Assembly: GCF_003347605.1 (NCBI RefSeq)
Contig: NZ_QDFZ01000017.1
Location: 1-64,000 of the forward strand
Origin: Chryseobacterium sp. KLBC 52
Lineage (GTDB): Bacteria > Bacteroidota > Bacteroidia > Flavobacteriales > Weeksellaceae
Direction of reading: 5' to 3'
DNA: 64,000 nt
The position numbers were made by a program, and so were the translations under genes. Positions 8,223 to 16,308 of the stretch are shown piece after piece; within the stretch, counting starts at the first letter, position 1, and each line of letters opens with the position of its first letter. A model generated the notes under the pieces. The model was not told the DNA's origin, searched no databases, and saw only the letters and a list, made by a program, of their open reading frames with translations.

Positions 8223-9569
8223 ATGAATCGTTATTTATATACCCAATTTTACCGTAACAAAGCCTATATCATTGCACTGCTGTTTTTATTGATAGCCGGA
8301 CTGATGGCTATTTATACAGGGAAAAAGTTTTTAGACAGAAATGAAGATATTATCTCCAAAAGCGGAGCTTTCCAAAAAGAAAGTATAGAAAGGAATACAA
8401 AATTTCATAAAGATGATCTGGGGCTGGTTCTTTATTATATTAAATTCAATCTGGTAAATGAAACACCCAAACTGGCTGCTTTAAATATCGGAATGCGTGA
8501 TTTAAATCCTTCTATTCAGGGATTAACCATCCGAAATCTGGAGGAACAACGCTACAATGCTGATTTTTATAATCCTGCCAATGCAGCGGTTGGAAATTTT
8601 GACTTTAGTTTTGTCATTGTTTTCCTTTTCCCACTGGTGATTGTCGCATTCTGTTATAATTTGATTTCTGAAGAAGAAGAAAGAGGAACGTGGAAACTGC
8701 TTTCTGTCCAGAGCGGTAATTTGCAAAAGCTTCTGGATCAAAAGATGCTCATCCGTCTTTTGGCTGTAACGGCTGTTTATCTTGCATTAATTATCATCGC
8801 TTCGATCTGGATAAAAATACCTTTAGACTCTTCCTATATTGCTTTTATGATCAGCGGTTGGTTGTATATTCTGTTCTGGTTTGCCCTGTGCAGATGGATT
8901 GTTTCTTTCCGTAAATCATCGGCTCAAAATGCATTAATCCTTCTTACCGTATGGGTGGGAATCAATTTTATTATCCCGATGAGCAGTAATATTCTGATAC
9001 AAAAGATCTATCCGGTTCATGAATCTCTTAAAGCCGTAATGGAACAGAGAGAGGGCTATCACAACAAATGGGATGAGGCCAAAAGTCCCACTATGGAAAA
9101 GTTTTACAAAGCCTATCCACAATACAGCAATTTTAAAGTAGAAGAAAATGATGCCTTCACATGGACCTGGTATTATGCCATGCAGCATATGGGAGATCTT
9201 GAATCTGCAAAATCTTCAGAACAGTATACAGAAAAAATGCAAAAAAGGAATCAGGCAGCAAACTATTTGGGATATCTCCTTCCGAATCTTCATACTCAGC
9301 TTTTAGAAAGTCATCTGGCAAAATCTGATATGCAGAATCATTTGCAGTATGCTGCATCACTCAAGAAATTCCATGAGAAAAAAAGGTTGTTCTTCTACCC
9401 TCTTATTTTCTCGGGAAAAAATGCGGAATCTATCAACTGGGCGCAACAAACCATACAGGTATTTAAATTCTCCGAACATATACAATGGATAAAAATCCTT
9501 CTTCCTTACCTCATCTTCATTGCTTTGTTCATCATCCTTTCACAATACAAATACAGAAAACTATGTTAA
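8223..9569 (+). CDS. ABC-2 type permease, DUF3526-like (second subunit)
   Basis: A 448-residue paralogue of the preceding permease with the same plan. One N-terminal helix (about 11-30) is followed by a periplasmic loop, central helices (about 125-260) with the marker SEEEERGTWKLLSVQSG, a large loop (about 265-415), and a C-terminal helix ending SQYKYRKLC. It begins immediately after the stop of the first permease, and its last seven bases overlap the ATPase gene. The two permeases probably form the heterodimeric membrane core of one transporter. Confidence 0.85.
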   Translation: MNRYLYTQFYRNKAYIIALLFLLIAGLMAIYTGKKFLDRNEDIISKSGAFQKESIERNTKFHKDDLGLVLYYIKFNLVNETPKLAALNIGMRDLNPSIQGLTIRNLEEQRYNADFYNPANAAVGNFDFSFVIVFLFPLVIVAFCYNLISEEEERGTWKLLSVQSGNLQKLLDQKMLIRLLAVTAVYLALIIIASIWIKIPLDSSYIAFMISGWLYILFWFALCRWIVSFRKSSAQNALILLTVWVGINFIIPMSSNILIQKIYPVHESLKAVMEQREGYHNKWDEAKSPTMEKFYKAYPQYSNFKVEENDAFTWTWYYAMQHMGDLESAKSSEQYTEKMQKRNQAANYLGYLLPNLHTQLLESHLAKSDMQNHLQYAASLKKFHEKKRLFFYPLIFSGKNAESINWAQQTIQVFKFSEHIQWIKILLPYLIFIALFIILSQYKYRKLC

Positions 9570-10258
9570 AAACAGTCAACCTACATAAAAAATACAACGA
9601 TTTTACCGCCCTTCATGCTCTTAATCTGGAAGTAAAAAAAGGAGAAATTTTTGCGCTGCTCGGACAAAACGGAGCCGGAAAAAGTACAACCATCAATATT
9701 CTTCTGGGACTCATTAAAGCGACTTCCGGAGATGCTTTCATTAATGATATTTCGGTAAAAGAAGAACCTCAAAAAATAAAAAAACATCTGGCTTATATTC
9801 CAGAAACAGTCCTTTTATATCCTAATCTCACGGGTATAGAAAACCTTGATTTTTTCTCTAAAATTGCAGGGTTTGATTATCAGAAAGATGCACTTGCAGC
9901 GTTACTTAAGCGCACAGGATTACAGGAAATAGCGCATAACAAAGCATTGGGAGGATATTCCAAAGGAATGCGCCAGAAAGTAGGAATTGCCATTGCACTG
10001 GCTAAAGATGCGAAAGTACTTCTCCTGGATGAGCCTACCAGCGGGCTGGATCCTATTGCTACAGCAGAGTTTACAGAAATTGTACGTCAGCTGGGCAAAG
10101 AAGGCAGAACGGTTTTAATGGCGACTCACGATATCTTCAATGCAGTGAGTGTAGCTACGAATATCGGGATTATGAAGCAGGGAGAACTGGTACAGAATTT
10201 ACCGTCCAAAGCATTTACAGCACAGGAATTACAGGAGCTGTATCTGAAAACAATCTGA
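9563..10258 (+). CDS. ABC transporter ATPase (NosF/CcmA type) for the ABC-2 pair
   Basis: Nucleotide-binding subunit powering the two upstream permeases. The ATG at 9563 overlaps the second permease stop by 7 bases and gives 231 residues; the longer frame from 9485 lies inside the permease gene. Walker A is GQNGAGKST (about 34-42), the signature is the divergent GGYSKGMRQK usual for this exporter branch, and Walker B is VLLLDEPTSGLDP with an H-loop in MATHD. A strong terminator follows at 10310, closing the operon. Confidence 0.93.
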   Translation: MLKTVNLHKKYNDFTALHALNLEVKKGEIFALLGQNGAGKSTTINILLGLIKATSGDAFINDISVKEEPQKIKKHLAYIPETVLLYPNLTGIENLDFFSKIAGFDYQKDALAALLKRTGLQEIAHNKALGGYSKGMRQKVGIAIALAKDAKVLLLDEPTSGLDPIATAEFTEIVRQLGKEGRTVLMATHDIFNAVSVATNIGIMKQGELVQNLPSKAFTAQELQELYLKTI

Positions 10259-10309
10259 TGAGCCTGTTACTTCAGTAAGTAACTTTTCATATTAAATATC
10301 AATTGGTTG

Positions 10310-10343
10310 ATGCCCGGTGACATTTTCGTTGCCGGGCATTTTT
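10310..10343 (+). terminator. Terminator of the TonB/ABC-2 operon
   Basis: ATGCCCGG pairs with CCGGGCAT across a 14-base loop and is followed by TTTTC. The T run is only on the plus strand, so it serves the operon rather than the convergent photolyase gene. Confidence 0.8.
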
Positions 10344-10356
10344 CATATCACATTAT

Positions 10357-11652
10357 TTATGTCAATGCTTTTTTATACTCTGATAAAGCTCTTTCACGGG
10401 CAAAGGTATGCTCTACGATGGGAGAAGGATATGCTGGCGTATTCCATTCCGGCAGCCATTTTTTGATGTACAATAAGTCTTTATCAAATTTTTCTGTCTG
10501 GGCCGTTGGATTAAAGACCCTGAAATAAGGAGCCGCATCACAACCTGAACCTGCTGCCCACTGCCAGTTTCCATTGTTTGCAGACAGATCGTAATCGTTG
10601 AGTTTTAAGGCAAAATACGCTTCTCCCCAACGCCAGTCGATCAACAGATGTTTACATAAGAAACTTGCCACAATCATTCTTACCCGATTATGCATATAAC
10701 CCGTCTGATTCAATTCTCTCATTCCGGCATCTACGATGGGATAGCCTGTCGTTCCTTCGCACCAGTGTTTAAACTCATCTTCATTATTCCGCCAGTGGAT
10801 ATTATCATACTGTTTTTTGAAAGATTGATGAACCACCTGAGGAAAATGATATAAAATCTGCATAAAAAACTCACGCCAGATCAGCTCCGAAAGCCATACC
10901 GCGTTATGTTTCAATGCAAAAGCCACACATTTCCTGATGCTGATGGTTCCAAAGCGTAAAGCAATGCCGAGTTGTGTAGTATGTTGCAACGCTGGATAAT
11001 CACGAAACTGATCATAATGATCTATAATAGAAGCCTCCAGAACCGGTTTTTTAAAATCAAAATCCGTTTTTTTGAAACCGATTTCCTTTAAAGTCAGAAT
11101 CTCAGAATATTTCTGTGGAAAAAGGTTTTTAAAATTTAATTTAACAGATTGATAATGTTCAGGTGTTAACGCTTCCCACCATTTCCTGGCAAAAGGGGTG
11201 TAAACGGTATAAGGAGAACCGTCTTTCTTAATAATCTGGTCTTTATCAAAAATCACCTGATCTTTATAAGCTTTAAAAGGAATATTCTTTTCCTTAAAAA
11301 AATAATAGACTTCCTTATCTCTCTCAATCGCCTGAGGTTCATAATCCCGGTTACAGAAAACACCTTCAATAGTATATTCTTCAGATAATTTTCTGAATAT
11401 TTCTATAGGTTTTCCATAATAAGTATTGACTTTTGAATGATATTTTTTCAATGAAACATTGATATCCGTCAAGGCCTGATGAATATAGTCAACCCTGCGG
11501 TCTTCTTTATCTTCCAGCTTTCCCAGAATATCGGTATCAAATATAAAAATGGGGATTACCGGAGCATCAGACTGGAGTGCATGATGAAGTCCAACATTAT
11601 CCTCCAACCTCAAATCACGTCTGAACCAGAAAAGGGTAATTGTATTTTTCAT
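10357..11652 (-). CDS. Cryptochrome/DNA photolyase family protein
   Basis: Light-driven repair of UV pyrimidine dimers (class I photolyase/cryptochrome family). The ATG at 11652 gives 431 residues. The N-terminal alpha/beta domain starts TLFWFRRDLRLEDNVGLHHAL and binds the antenna cofactor in the family. The C-terminal helical FAD domain contains WRWGEAYFALKLNDYDLSANNGNWQW and GSGCDAAPYFRVFNP (about 359-382), which carry the FAD-binding and Trp-chain residues typical of active CPD photolyases. Repair specificity cannot be settled by reading alone. It is divergent from the small gene at 11847, and the shared upstream region holds a direct repeat. Confidence 0.92.
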   Translation of the reverse strand: MKNTITLFWFRRDLRLEDNVGLHHALQSDAPVIPIFIFDTDILGKLEDKEDRRVDYIHQALTDINVSLKKYHSKVNTYYGKPIEIFRKLSEEYTIEGVFCNRDYEPQAIERDKEVYYFFKEKNIPFKAYKDQVIFDKDQIIKKDGSPYTVYTPFARKWWEALTPEHYQSVKLNFKNLFPQKYSEILTLKEIGFKKTDFDFKKPVLEASIIDHYDQFRDYPALQHTTQLGIALRFGTISIRKCVAFALKHNAVWLSELIWREFFMQILYHFPQVVHQSFKKQYDNIHWRNNEDEFKHWCEGTTGYPIVDAGMRELNQTGYMHNRVRMIVASFLCKHLLIDWRWGEAYFALKLNDYDLSANNGNWQWAAGSGCDAAPYFRVFNPTAQTEKFDKDLLYIKKWLPEWNTPAYPSPIVEHTFARERALSEYKKALT

Positions 11653-11748
11653 AAAAATTCGTTTCAATTCCATGGATCATTTCTGTTTTAGAAATGCTTT
11701 CATAACTATTGATAAATATACAGATTTTAACCTATAAATAATTTTAGT

Positions 11749-11788
11749 AATTTATATGATTTGGCTTTATCATTACAATTTATATGAT
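11749..11788. repeat. Direct repeat AATTTATATGAT upstream of the photolyase gene
   Basis: The 12-mer AATTTATATGAT occurs at 11749-11760 and again at 11777-11788, in the divergent promoter region of photolyase and the small gene at 11847. A direct-repeat operator is possible. Confidence 0.4.
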
Positions 11789-11846
11789 AATATGAATTAA
11801 AATTTTCCGACATTTGTCCCGATTTTTAAATGAATAGAACTCAGCA

Positions 11847-12089
11847 ATGGAAGAATTTGAAGTACCGGTAATGTATAAGGGTCAAGAACTGCTTTTCAAT
11901 GGAAAGCTGGCTACATTCTCTTATGGGTATAAATTGTATGTAGACGTAGATGGAACTGAAGTCGTTATTGAGCGTGATGATCACGGTGATTTAAGGGCTC
12001 TCCTTCCGGATGCTGCTGCGGAAAAAAATATAGACAAAGGACTTATTGAAGCCATTATAGAAGTATTTAAAGAGCTTCAGGTTTTATAA
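11847..12089 (+). CDS. Small conserved-looking acidic protein, unknown function
   Basis: An 80-residue cytoplasmic protein with no signal peptide or membrane segment. The N-terminal half has beta-strand character (EVPVMYKGQELLFNGKLATF...YKLYVDVDGTEVVIERDDHGDLRAL). The C-terminal half is a predicted helix (IDKGLIEAIIEVFKELQVL). It looks like a compact single-domain protein of the kind widely annotated as hypothetical in Bacteroidetes; I cannot name a family. A GACATTTG -7-like box lies about 30 bases upstream, and a strong terminator follows immediately, so it is a monocistronic gene. Confidence 0.8.
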   Translation: MEEFEVPVMYKGQELLFNGKLATFSYGYKLYVDVDGTEVVIERDDHGDLRALLPDAAAEKNIDKGLIEAIIEVFKELQVL

Positions 12090-12101
12090 TTGGTTCTGAA
12101 T

Positions 12102-12130
12102 AAAAAGAGACTTTTGAAAAGTCTCTTTTT
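12102..12130. terminator. Bidirectional terminator
   Basis: A perfect AAAAAGAGACTTTT/AAAAGTCTCTTTTT stem with a one-base centre and T runs on both strands. It separates the convergent genes ending at 12089 and 12153. Confidence 0.85.
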
Positions 12131-12152
12131 ATTCCAATATATTGAGTTTCGT

Positions 12153-12917
12153 TTATTCGAAAACTACATAATTGACCTTATCTACGCCTGTATTTCCCGT
12201 TTTTTCATGATAAGCATACAAAACAAGTTCATAATTTCCCGGAGAACTGATTGTGTGATTTCCTTCAAACAGATTGGTTGAAACTAAAGACATCTCTACA
12301 TTTTTTACAAATTTTCCGTCTTTTTTCAAAATTCCTTTCACTTCTATTTCATCGGAATTCCATACACCTCCTTTATCAATAACACATCCGCACATCATCA
12401 CAATATTAGCCTGGAACAGGAAAGGTTTATCTTTAATACTGTTCAAAGCAATATACTGATGGGTTCTGGGTTTCAGAATATCAATAATATATCCCGGAAT
12501 TTCGAGAATAATTCCTTCTCCCAAAATATGTTTTCCGGGAATCAGCCAGATTTCTGTACTTACCACCGCCTGCGCCTGTTTGCTGTTCAAAGGAGAGATT
12601 ACTTCTATATTCACAAATGTAGGTTCATCAATATCCACGGCAGCCATAAAACCTCCTGTCTGTTCATCTGCAATGGAGTTTCCTCTTACTTTGGGCATTT
12701 TCATAATCAGATCCGTGTTTCCCGTACTTCCGGTGGTATTTCCTTCTGCCAGAATTCTTTGATTAAGCTTATTTCTGATGATAATATGAGCGCCGCCCAA
12801 TGAAGTTCCGATAAATTTGGCATCTCTTGCTTTCGCTCTGATCATGATTTTCGTTTCCGTTGCCGAAATCATACTTGTGGAAAAAAGAAATGCTGTAATG
12901 AGAATTAATGCTTTCAT
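12153..12917 (-). CDS. Exported protein of unknown function, co-transcribed with MarR
   Basis: A 254-residue protein with a clear signal peptide (about 1-19, ending MISATE). The mature part is predicted beta-rich. It holds a Cys-Gly-Cys in ANIVMMCGCVIDKGG (about 172-186) and a C-terminal Ig/FN3-like stretch (IEVKGILKKDGKFVKNVEMSLVS...SPGNYELVLYAYHEKTGNTGVDKVNYVVFE). I do not recognise a named family. The gene overlaps the upstream MarR gene by 4 bases (ATGA), so the two are translationally coupled and the protein is presumably made under the MarR repressor's control. Its role in the envelope is unknown. Confidence 0.8.
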   Translation of the reverse strand: MKALILITAFLFSTSMISATETKIMIRAKARDAKFIGTSLGGAHIIIRNKLNQRILAEGNTTGSTGNTDLIMKMPKVRGNSIADEQTGGFMAAVDIDEPTFVNIEVISPLNSKQAQAVVSTEIWLIPGKHILGEGIILEIPGYIIDILKPRTHQYIALNSIKDKPFLFQANIVMMCGCVIDKGGVWNSDEIEVKGILKKDGKFVKNVEMSLVSTNLFEGNHTISSPGNYELVLYAYHEKTGNTGVDKVNYVVFE

Positions 12918-13408
12918 GATTGAATTGATTTTAAATATTCCTGTTTAAACCTGTGGTGAAAGGATTCATTTTTTAATTCCTGATCAATATGATCCAGATA
13001 CTTGAAAATTGACAAATCTTCTGATAATATCTTCAGAATTGTCTTCTCACAACTGTCCCAGATCTGCTCCAGCTGAGGAAGCATTTCAATTGCTTTGGGA
13101 GATAATGAAATGATCTGTTTCCGCTTATCTACACTGTCTTTTTTAATAATGAGGTAACCGCTTTCGCTCATTTTTTTAACGATAACCACCACCGAAGGAT
13201 GGGAATATCCCAACGGTTCCGCAATATCGGTAATAGAAATTTCACCCTTTTGTTGCAGCAGCATAAAAACCAGATACCAATTAGGTTCCACATCAATTCC
13301 GAATTCTTTATAAAATTTCCGCACATCATGAGACATCCGGTCACTGATTCTCTTCAATCTGCTATCCAACGCTTTATATCCTAGTTCTTTAATAAAATCA
13401 AAATCCAT
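12914..13408 (-). CDS. MarR-family transcriptional regulator
   Basis: A 164-residue winged-helix repressor-type protein. The MarR core is visible as a dimerisation helix at the N-terminus, a wHTH at about 55-110 (ISITDIAEPLGYSHPSVVVIVKKM), and the wing SVDKRKQIISLSPKA. It is first in a two-gene unit with an exported protein (4-base overlap). A near-perfect 32-base palindrome 33 bases upstream (13441-13472) is the obvious autoregulatory operator. Confidence 0.92.
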   Translation of the reverse strand: MDFDFIKELGYKALDSRLKRISDRMSHDVRKFYKEFGIDVEPNWYLVFMLLQQKGEISITDIAEPLGYSHPSVVVIVKKMSESGYLIIKKDSVDKRKQIISLSPKAIEMLPQLEQIWDSCEKTILKILSEDLSIFKYLDHIDQELKNESFHHRFKQEYLKSIQS

Positions 13409-13440
13409 CTGAAATATATTTGCTGTAAATATATATAAAA

Positions 13441-13472
13441 ATATAAAGTCAACTATATAGTTAACTTTATAT
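13441..13472. promoter_or_regulatory. MarR operator palindrome
   Basis: A 32-base inverted repeat centred on AACTATATAGTT with flanking ATATAAAGT/ACTTTATAT arms and only one mismatched pair. Its position 33 bases before the marR start suits autoregulation. Confidence 0.7.
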
Positions 13473-13522
13473 TTTTGGAATTAAATTTTAACTTAGTAAA
13501 AAGCCCTCTTCTAAAAAGATCT

Positions 13523-14368
13523 TTATTTAAAACTTTTCCTGTATTCTCCGGGAGTTACTCCTCTGTATTTCTTGAACAGCTTGGAAAGATGGCTTTCATC
13601 ACTGAACTGGAGCTCATAAGCAATCTCACTTAGCCTGACACTGCTGTATTTTAAATAGGTTTCAACCAGTTTTAATCTATAGTCCAGCAGATAATCCTGA
13701 TAAGAAATCCCTGTCTGCTGTTTAAAATATTCTCCGAAATAATTTCCGGAAATCCCAAAATGATCGGCAATAACCTGAATTCCGGTTTTCTCACGGTCTT
13801 TAATATGTTGTTGAATATAAGCAATGATCTTCATAATGGAAAAAGCTTTCCGGTTTTCCTGCAGAGCTGAAGTTTCACTCTGAATGATATTTCGGGCAAT
13901 CAGATTCAGAAGGATCGACATGCAGTTGCGGATAATTAAATAATCATCAGCTTTATTTTTGAATTCATTGGCGATCTGCAGAATAAGGGTTTCTGCAAAG
14001 TTCTCATCATTTTTATTTCTGAAAACACACCCTGCTCTTGCATGATAATTATGGCTGATGTATTGCAGTTTATGTAAATTCTCACAGCTTTCAATACGAT
14101 CCGCTTCCAGACGAATTTTATCAATAAATTCCACCGGACATTGAATACGGATAAGCTGAGCAGACTCACTTTCAAAGCGATAGACCTCATGTTGTGGAAT
14201 AATAAAGAGCTTACCCTGAGAGAAATTAATCTTTCGCCCATCATAAGTAAACGTTCCTTTTCCTTTGACAATATAAATGAATGAGAGAAAAGTGTTGGTT
14301 TTAAAAATGATCTCTTCTTTCAGTTCTAATTCTCTTAAATCAATCTCTTCAAGAGGCAATCCTTTCAT
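13523..14368 (-). CDS. AraC-family transcriptional regulator (beside MFS exporter)
   Basis: A 281-residue regulator. It has a cupin-type sensing domain (about 25-110, containing GKGTFTYDGRKINFSQGKLFIIPQHEVYRF) and a C-terminal double HTH (about 180-281) ending SHLSKLFKKYRGVTPGEYRKSF. The ATG at 14368 is used; the longer frame to 14470 runs into the divergent MFS gene. The divergent arrangement with the DHA2-type transporter at 14440 suggests it regulates that exporter. Confidence 0.9.
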   Translation of the reverse strand: MKGLPLEEIDLRELELKEEIIFKTNTFLSFIYIVKGKGTFTYDGRKINFSQGKLFIIPQHEVYRFESESAQLIRIQCPVEFIDKIRLEADRIESCENLHKLQYISHNYHARAGCVFRNKNDENFAETLILQIANEFKNKADDYLIIRNCMSILLNLIARNIIQSETSALQENRKAFSIMKIIAYIQQHIKDREKTGIQVIADHFGISGNYFGEYFKQQTGISYQDYLLDYRLKLVETYLKYSSVRLSEIAYELQFSDESHLSKLFKKYRGVTPGEYRKSFK

Positions 14369-14420
14369 GATACACTGTATTTTCCTCCAAAAGTACAATT
14401 TTAACAGAACACAAAGCGGG

Positions 14421-14428
14421 TAATTTTG
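14421..14428 (+). promoter_or_regulatory. -7 box TAATTTTG of the MFS gene
   Basis: Matches TAnnTTTG 11 bases before the ATG at 14440, implying a very short leader. Confidence 0.45.
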
Positions 14429-14439
14429 CATAAAAAAAT

Positions 14440-15816
14440 ATGAACATACATCCGAAACGGTGGCAGGCACTCAACTTTCTGATTGCAGGTGCTTTTCTTT
14501 CACCACTGGATTATTTTATTGTCAATATGGCTCTGCCTTCTATTAAAAAAGCAATGAATGCCAGTGATCATGAACTTCAGATGGTTATCGCCATTTATGG
14601 ACTCACTTATGCAGCACTTGTTGTTTGTGGCGGACGTCTGGGTGATATTTTCGGTCGCAAAAAGATATTTATTGCAGGATTGTACACTTTTCTGTTTTCC
14701 TCTATTGCCTGCGCTTTTTCTCCGGATGTTACGTGGCTGATTATTTTCAGATTGTTTCAGGGTATTGGTGCGTCATTGCTTGCTCCACAGGTATTGGCTT
14801 CCATAAAAGACCTTTTCAACAGTCAGGAACAACCTAAAGCTGTAAGCCTCTTCAGCTCGGTATTTGGTCTTGCTTCGGTAATCGGGCAATTGTTTGGCGG
14901 AATTCTTTTAAGCATGCATTGGGGGCGATTTTCATGGGAAATGGTGTTTCTTGTGAATGTACCGATTACGGTAATTTGTATTGTGGGCATTCATTTTACC
15001 ATGGACAATAAGAATAATAAAGCACAAACAGGTATTGATTTTACAGGAGCTTTGTTGTTAATTCTTGCTTTACTCATGCTCATCTGTCCACTTATTTTCG
15101 GACAGAAATTTGGATGGGCTTGGTGGATTTTTGGAATTCTTATACTTGGAATTGTAGTATTAATTTCATTTTTACAATATGAAACGAAACAGCTTCAAAA
15201 TAATCGTCCGATTCTTATAGATCCGGCTTTGTTGCAGCAAAAACCTTTTGCTTTAAGTCTTCTGATTATTTTCTTTTACAATTTTACGGCCGGTTTATTC
15301 ATTTGCTATCCTTATTATCTTCAGCAGTTTCTTCATCAAAATTCAATGGAGACAGGTTTGGCTATTGTTCCTTATGGGCTTGCTTTTTTCATAGCTCCTT
15401 TGGTTACTTCCAGAGTACAAATGAAAGCATACAAAATGATCTATCTGGGATTAAGCTTATTGATGACAGGCTTTCTGATGAGTGCAGTTACTTTTTATAT
15501 TCAGCAGAAACCCTCGTTTGTCACTCATATTCCCCTATTTATTGCCGGATTTGGACATGGTACCATTATGCCGGTCATGATGCGGACAGCTATTTCCCTG
15601 GTTTCAAAAGACAAAGCCGGGCAGGCTTCAGGGCTGGTAAGCATCAGTATTCAGATTGGGAGTGTCACCGGAGGAGCTATTATTGGTACCCTGTTTTTTA
15701 ATCTGATCCCAATTCTGGGGTTCACGGAAGCATTTGCAGCCGCTATAGGAATGATAGGTCTTTTTCAGCTGGCTGGACTTTGGGCAGGAAACAGATTAAG
15801 GAACATTATTGACTGA
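14440..15816 (+). CDS. MFS transporter, DHA2-type drug exporter
   Basis: A 458-residue proton-driven exporter predicted to have about 14 membrane helices. Family motifs include motif C-like LDYFIVNMALPSI near the N-terminus, motif A GGRLGDIFGRKKIF (about 66-79), and RLFQGIGASLLAP in helix 4. It is divergent from an AraC regulator and followed 38 bases later by a small NTF2-like gene. The likely role is efflux of a toxic compound sensed by the AraC protein; the substrate is unknown. Confidence 0.9.
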   Translation: MNIHPKRWQALNFLIAGAFLSPLDYFIVNMALPSIKKAMNASDHELQMVIAIYGLTYAALVVCGGRLGDIFGRKKIFIAGLYTFLFSSIACAFSPDVTWLIIFRLFQGIGASLLAPQVLASIKDLFNSQEQPKAVSLFSSVFGLASVIGQLFGGILLSMHWGRFSWEMVFLVNVPITVICIVGIHFTMDNKNNKAQTGIDFTGALLLILALLMLICPLIFGQKFGWAWWIFGILILGIVVLISFLQYETKQLQNNRPILIDPALLQQKPFALSLLIIFFYNFTAGLFICYPYYLQQFLHQNSMETGLAIVPYGLAFFIAPLVTSRVQMKAYKMIYLGLSLLMTGFLMSAVTFYIQQKPSFVTHIPLFIAGFGHGTIMPVMMRTAISLVSKDKAGQASGLVSISIQIGSVTGGAIIGTLFFNLIPILGFTEAFAAAIGMIGLFQLAGLWAGNRLRNIID

Positions 15817-15854
15817 AAAATAAGTTTAAATCAAAAAATATAATACATTTAACA

Positions 15855-16244
15855 ATGAACAATACAGAAAAGATCATCTGGGAAATAGAACAATTCCACA
15901 GGAATATCGAAAAATGGTTTCAGGGAAAAGCCGAAAATCAGGAAAGTCTTTATCAGGAGTTGTTATCCGGATTTTCACAAGATTTTAAAATGATTAATGG
16001 AAACGGAGATACTGTTACCCTATCGATGCTTGGAGAATGGCTTCCCACCGTATTTGGGAAATTTCCGGAGCGAAATATTGAAGTTGAAAATATTGAAGTT
16101 AATCATTCTGGCGATCATGGACTTGCGACCTATATTGAAACACAAGTCACAGGAGAAATCATAACTAAAAGAAAATCATCTGCAATCTTTTTGATCGATA
16201 AAGAAAAGGCACTATGGCTTAATCTTATCGAAAACTGGATATAA
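15855..16244 (+). CDS. NTF2-like/DUF4440-type small protein
   Basis: A 129-residue soluble protein with the layout of NTF2-like (SnoaL/DUF4440) folds. An N-terminal helix (WEIEQFHRNIEKWFQGKAEN) precedes a beta-sheet region with a typical ending (KRKSSAIFLIDKEKALWLNLIENWI). No catalytic residues are obvious, and the family assignment comes from overall pattern only. It lies downstream of the MFS gene and before a terminator, so it may belong to the same transcript. Confidence 0.6.
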   Translation: MNNTEKIIWEIEQFHRNIEKWFQGKAENQESLYQELLSGFSQDFKMINGNGDTVTLSMLGEWLPTVFGKFPERNIEVENIEVNHSGDHGLATYIETQVTGEIITKRKSSAIFLIDKEKALWLNLIENWI

Positions 16245-16250
16245 ACAATA

Positions 16251-16293
16251 ACAGCCCTGATCATCTAAGAATGTCCAGGGCTGTCAATTTTTT
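16251..16293 (+). terminator. Terminator after the MFS/NTF2-like unit
   Basis: ACAGCCCTG pairs with CAGGGCTGT across a 16-base loop, followed by CAATTTTTT. It may also act weakly for the convergent HD gene. Confidence 0.7.
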
Positions 16294-16308
16294 GAAAAAG
16301 CTATTTTC

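Noticed and set aside
10307..10528. Plus-strand 73-residue ORF over the photolyase 3' end
   Set aside because: It starts within the ABC operon's terminator and runs antisense to conserved photolyase motifs.
12459..12803. Plus-strand 114-residue ORF opposite the exported protein
   Set aside because: The minus-strand gene has a signal peptide and translational coupling with marR, so the plus frame is a shadow.
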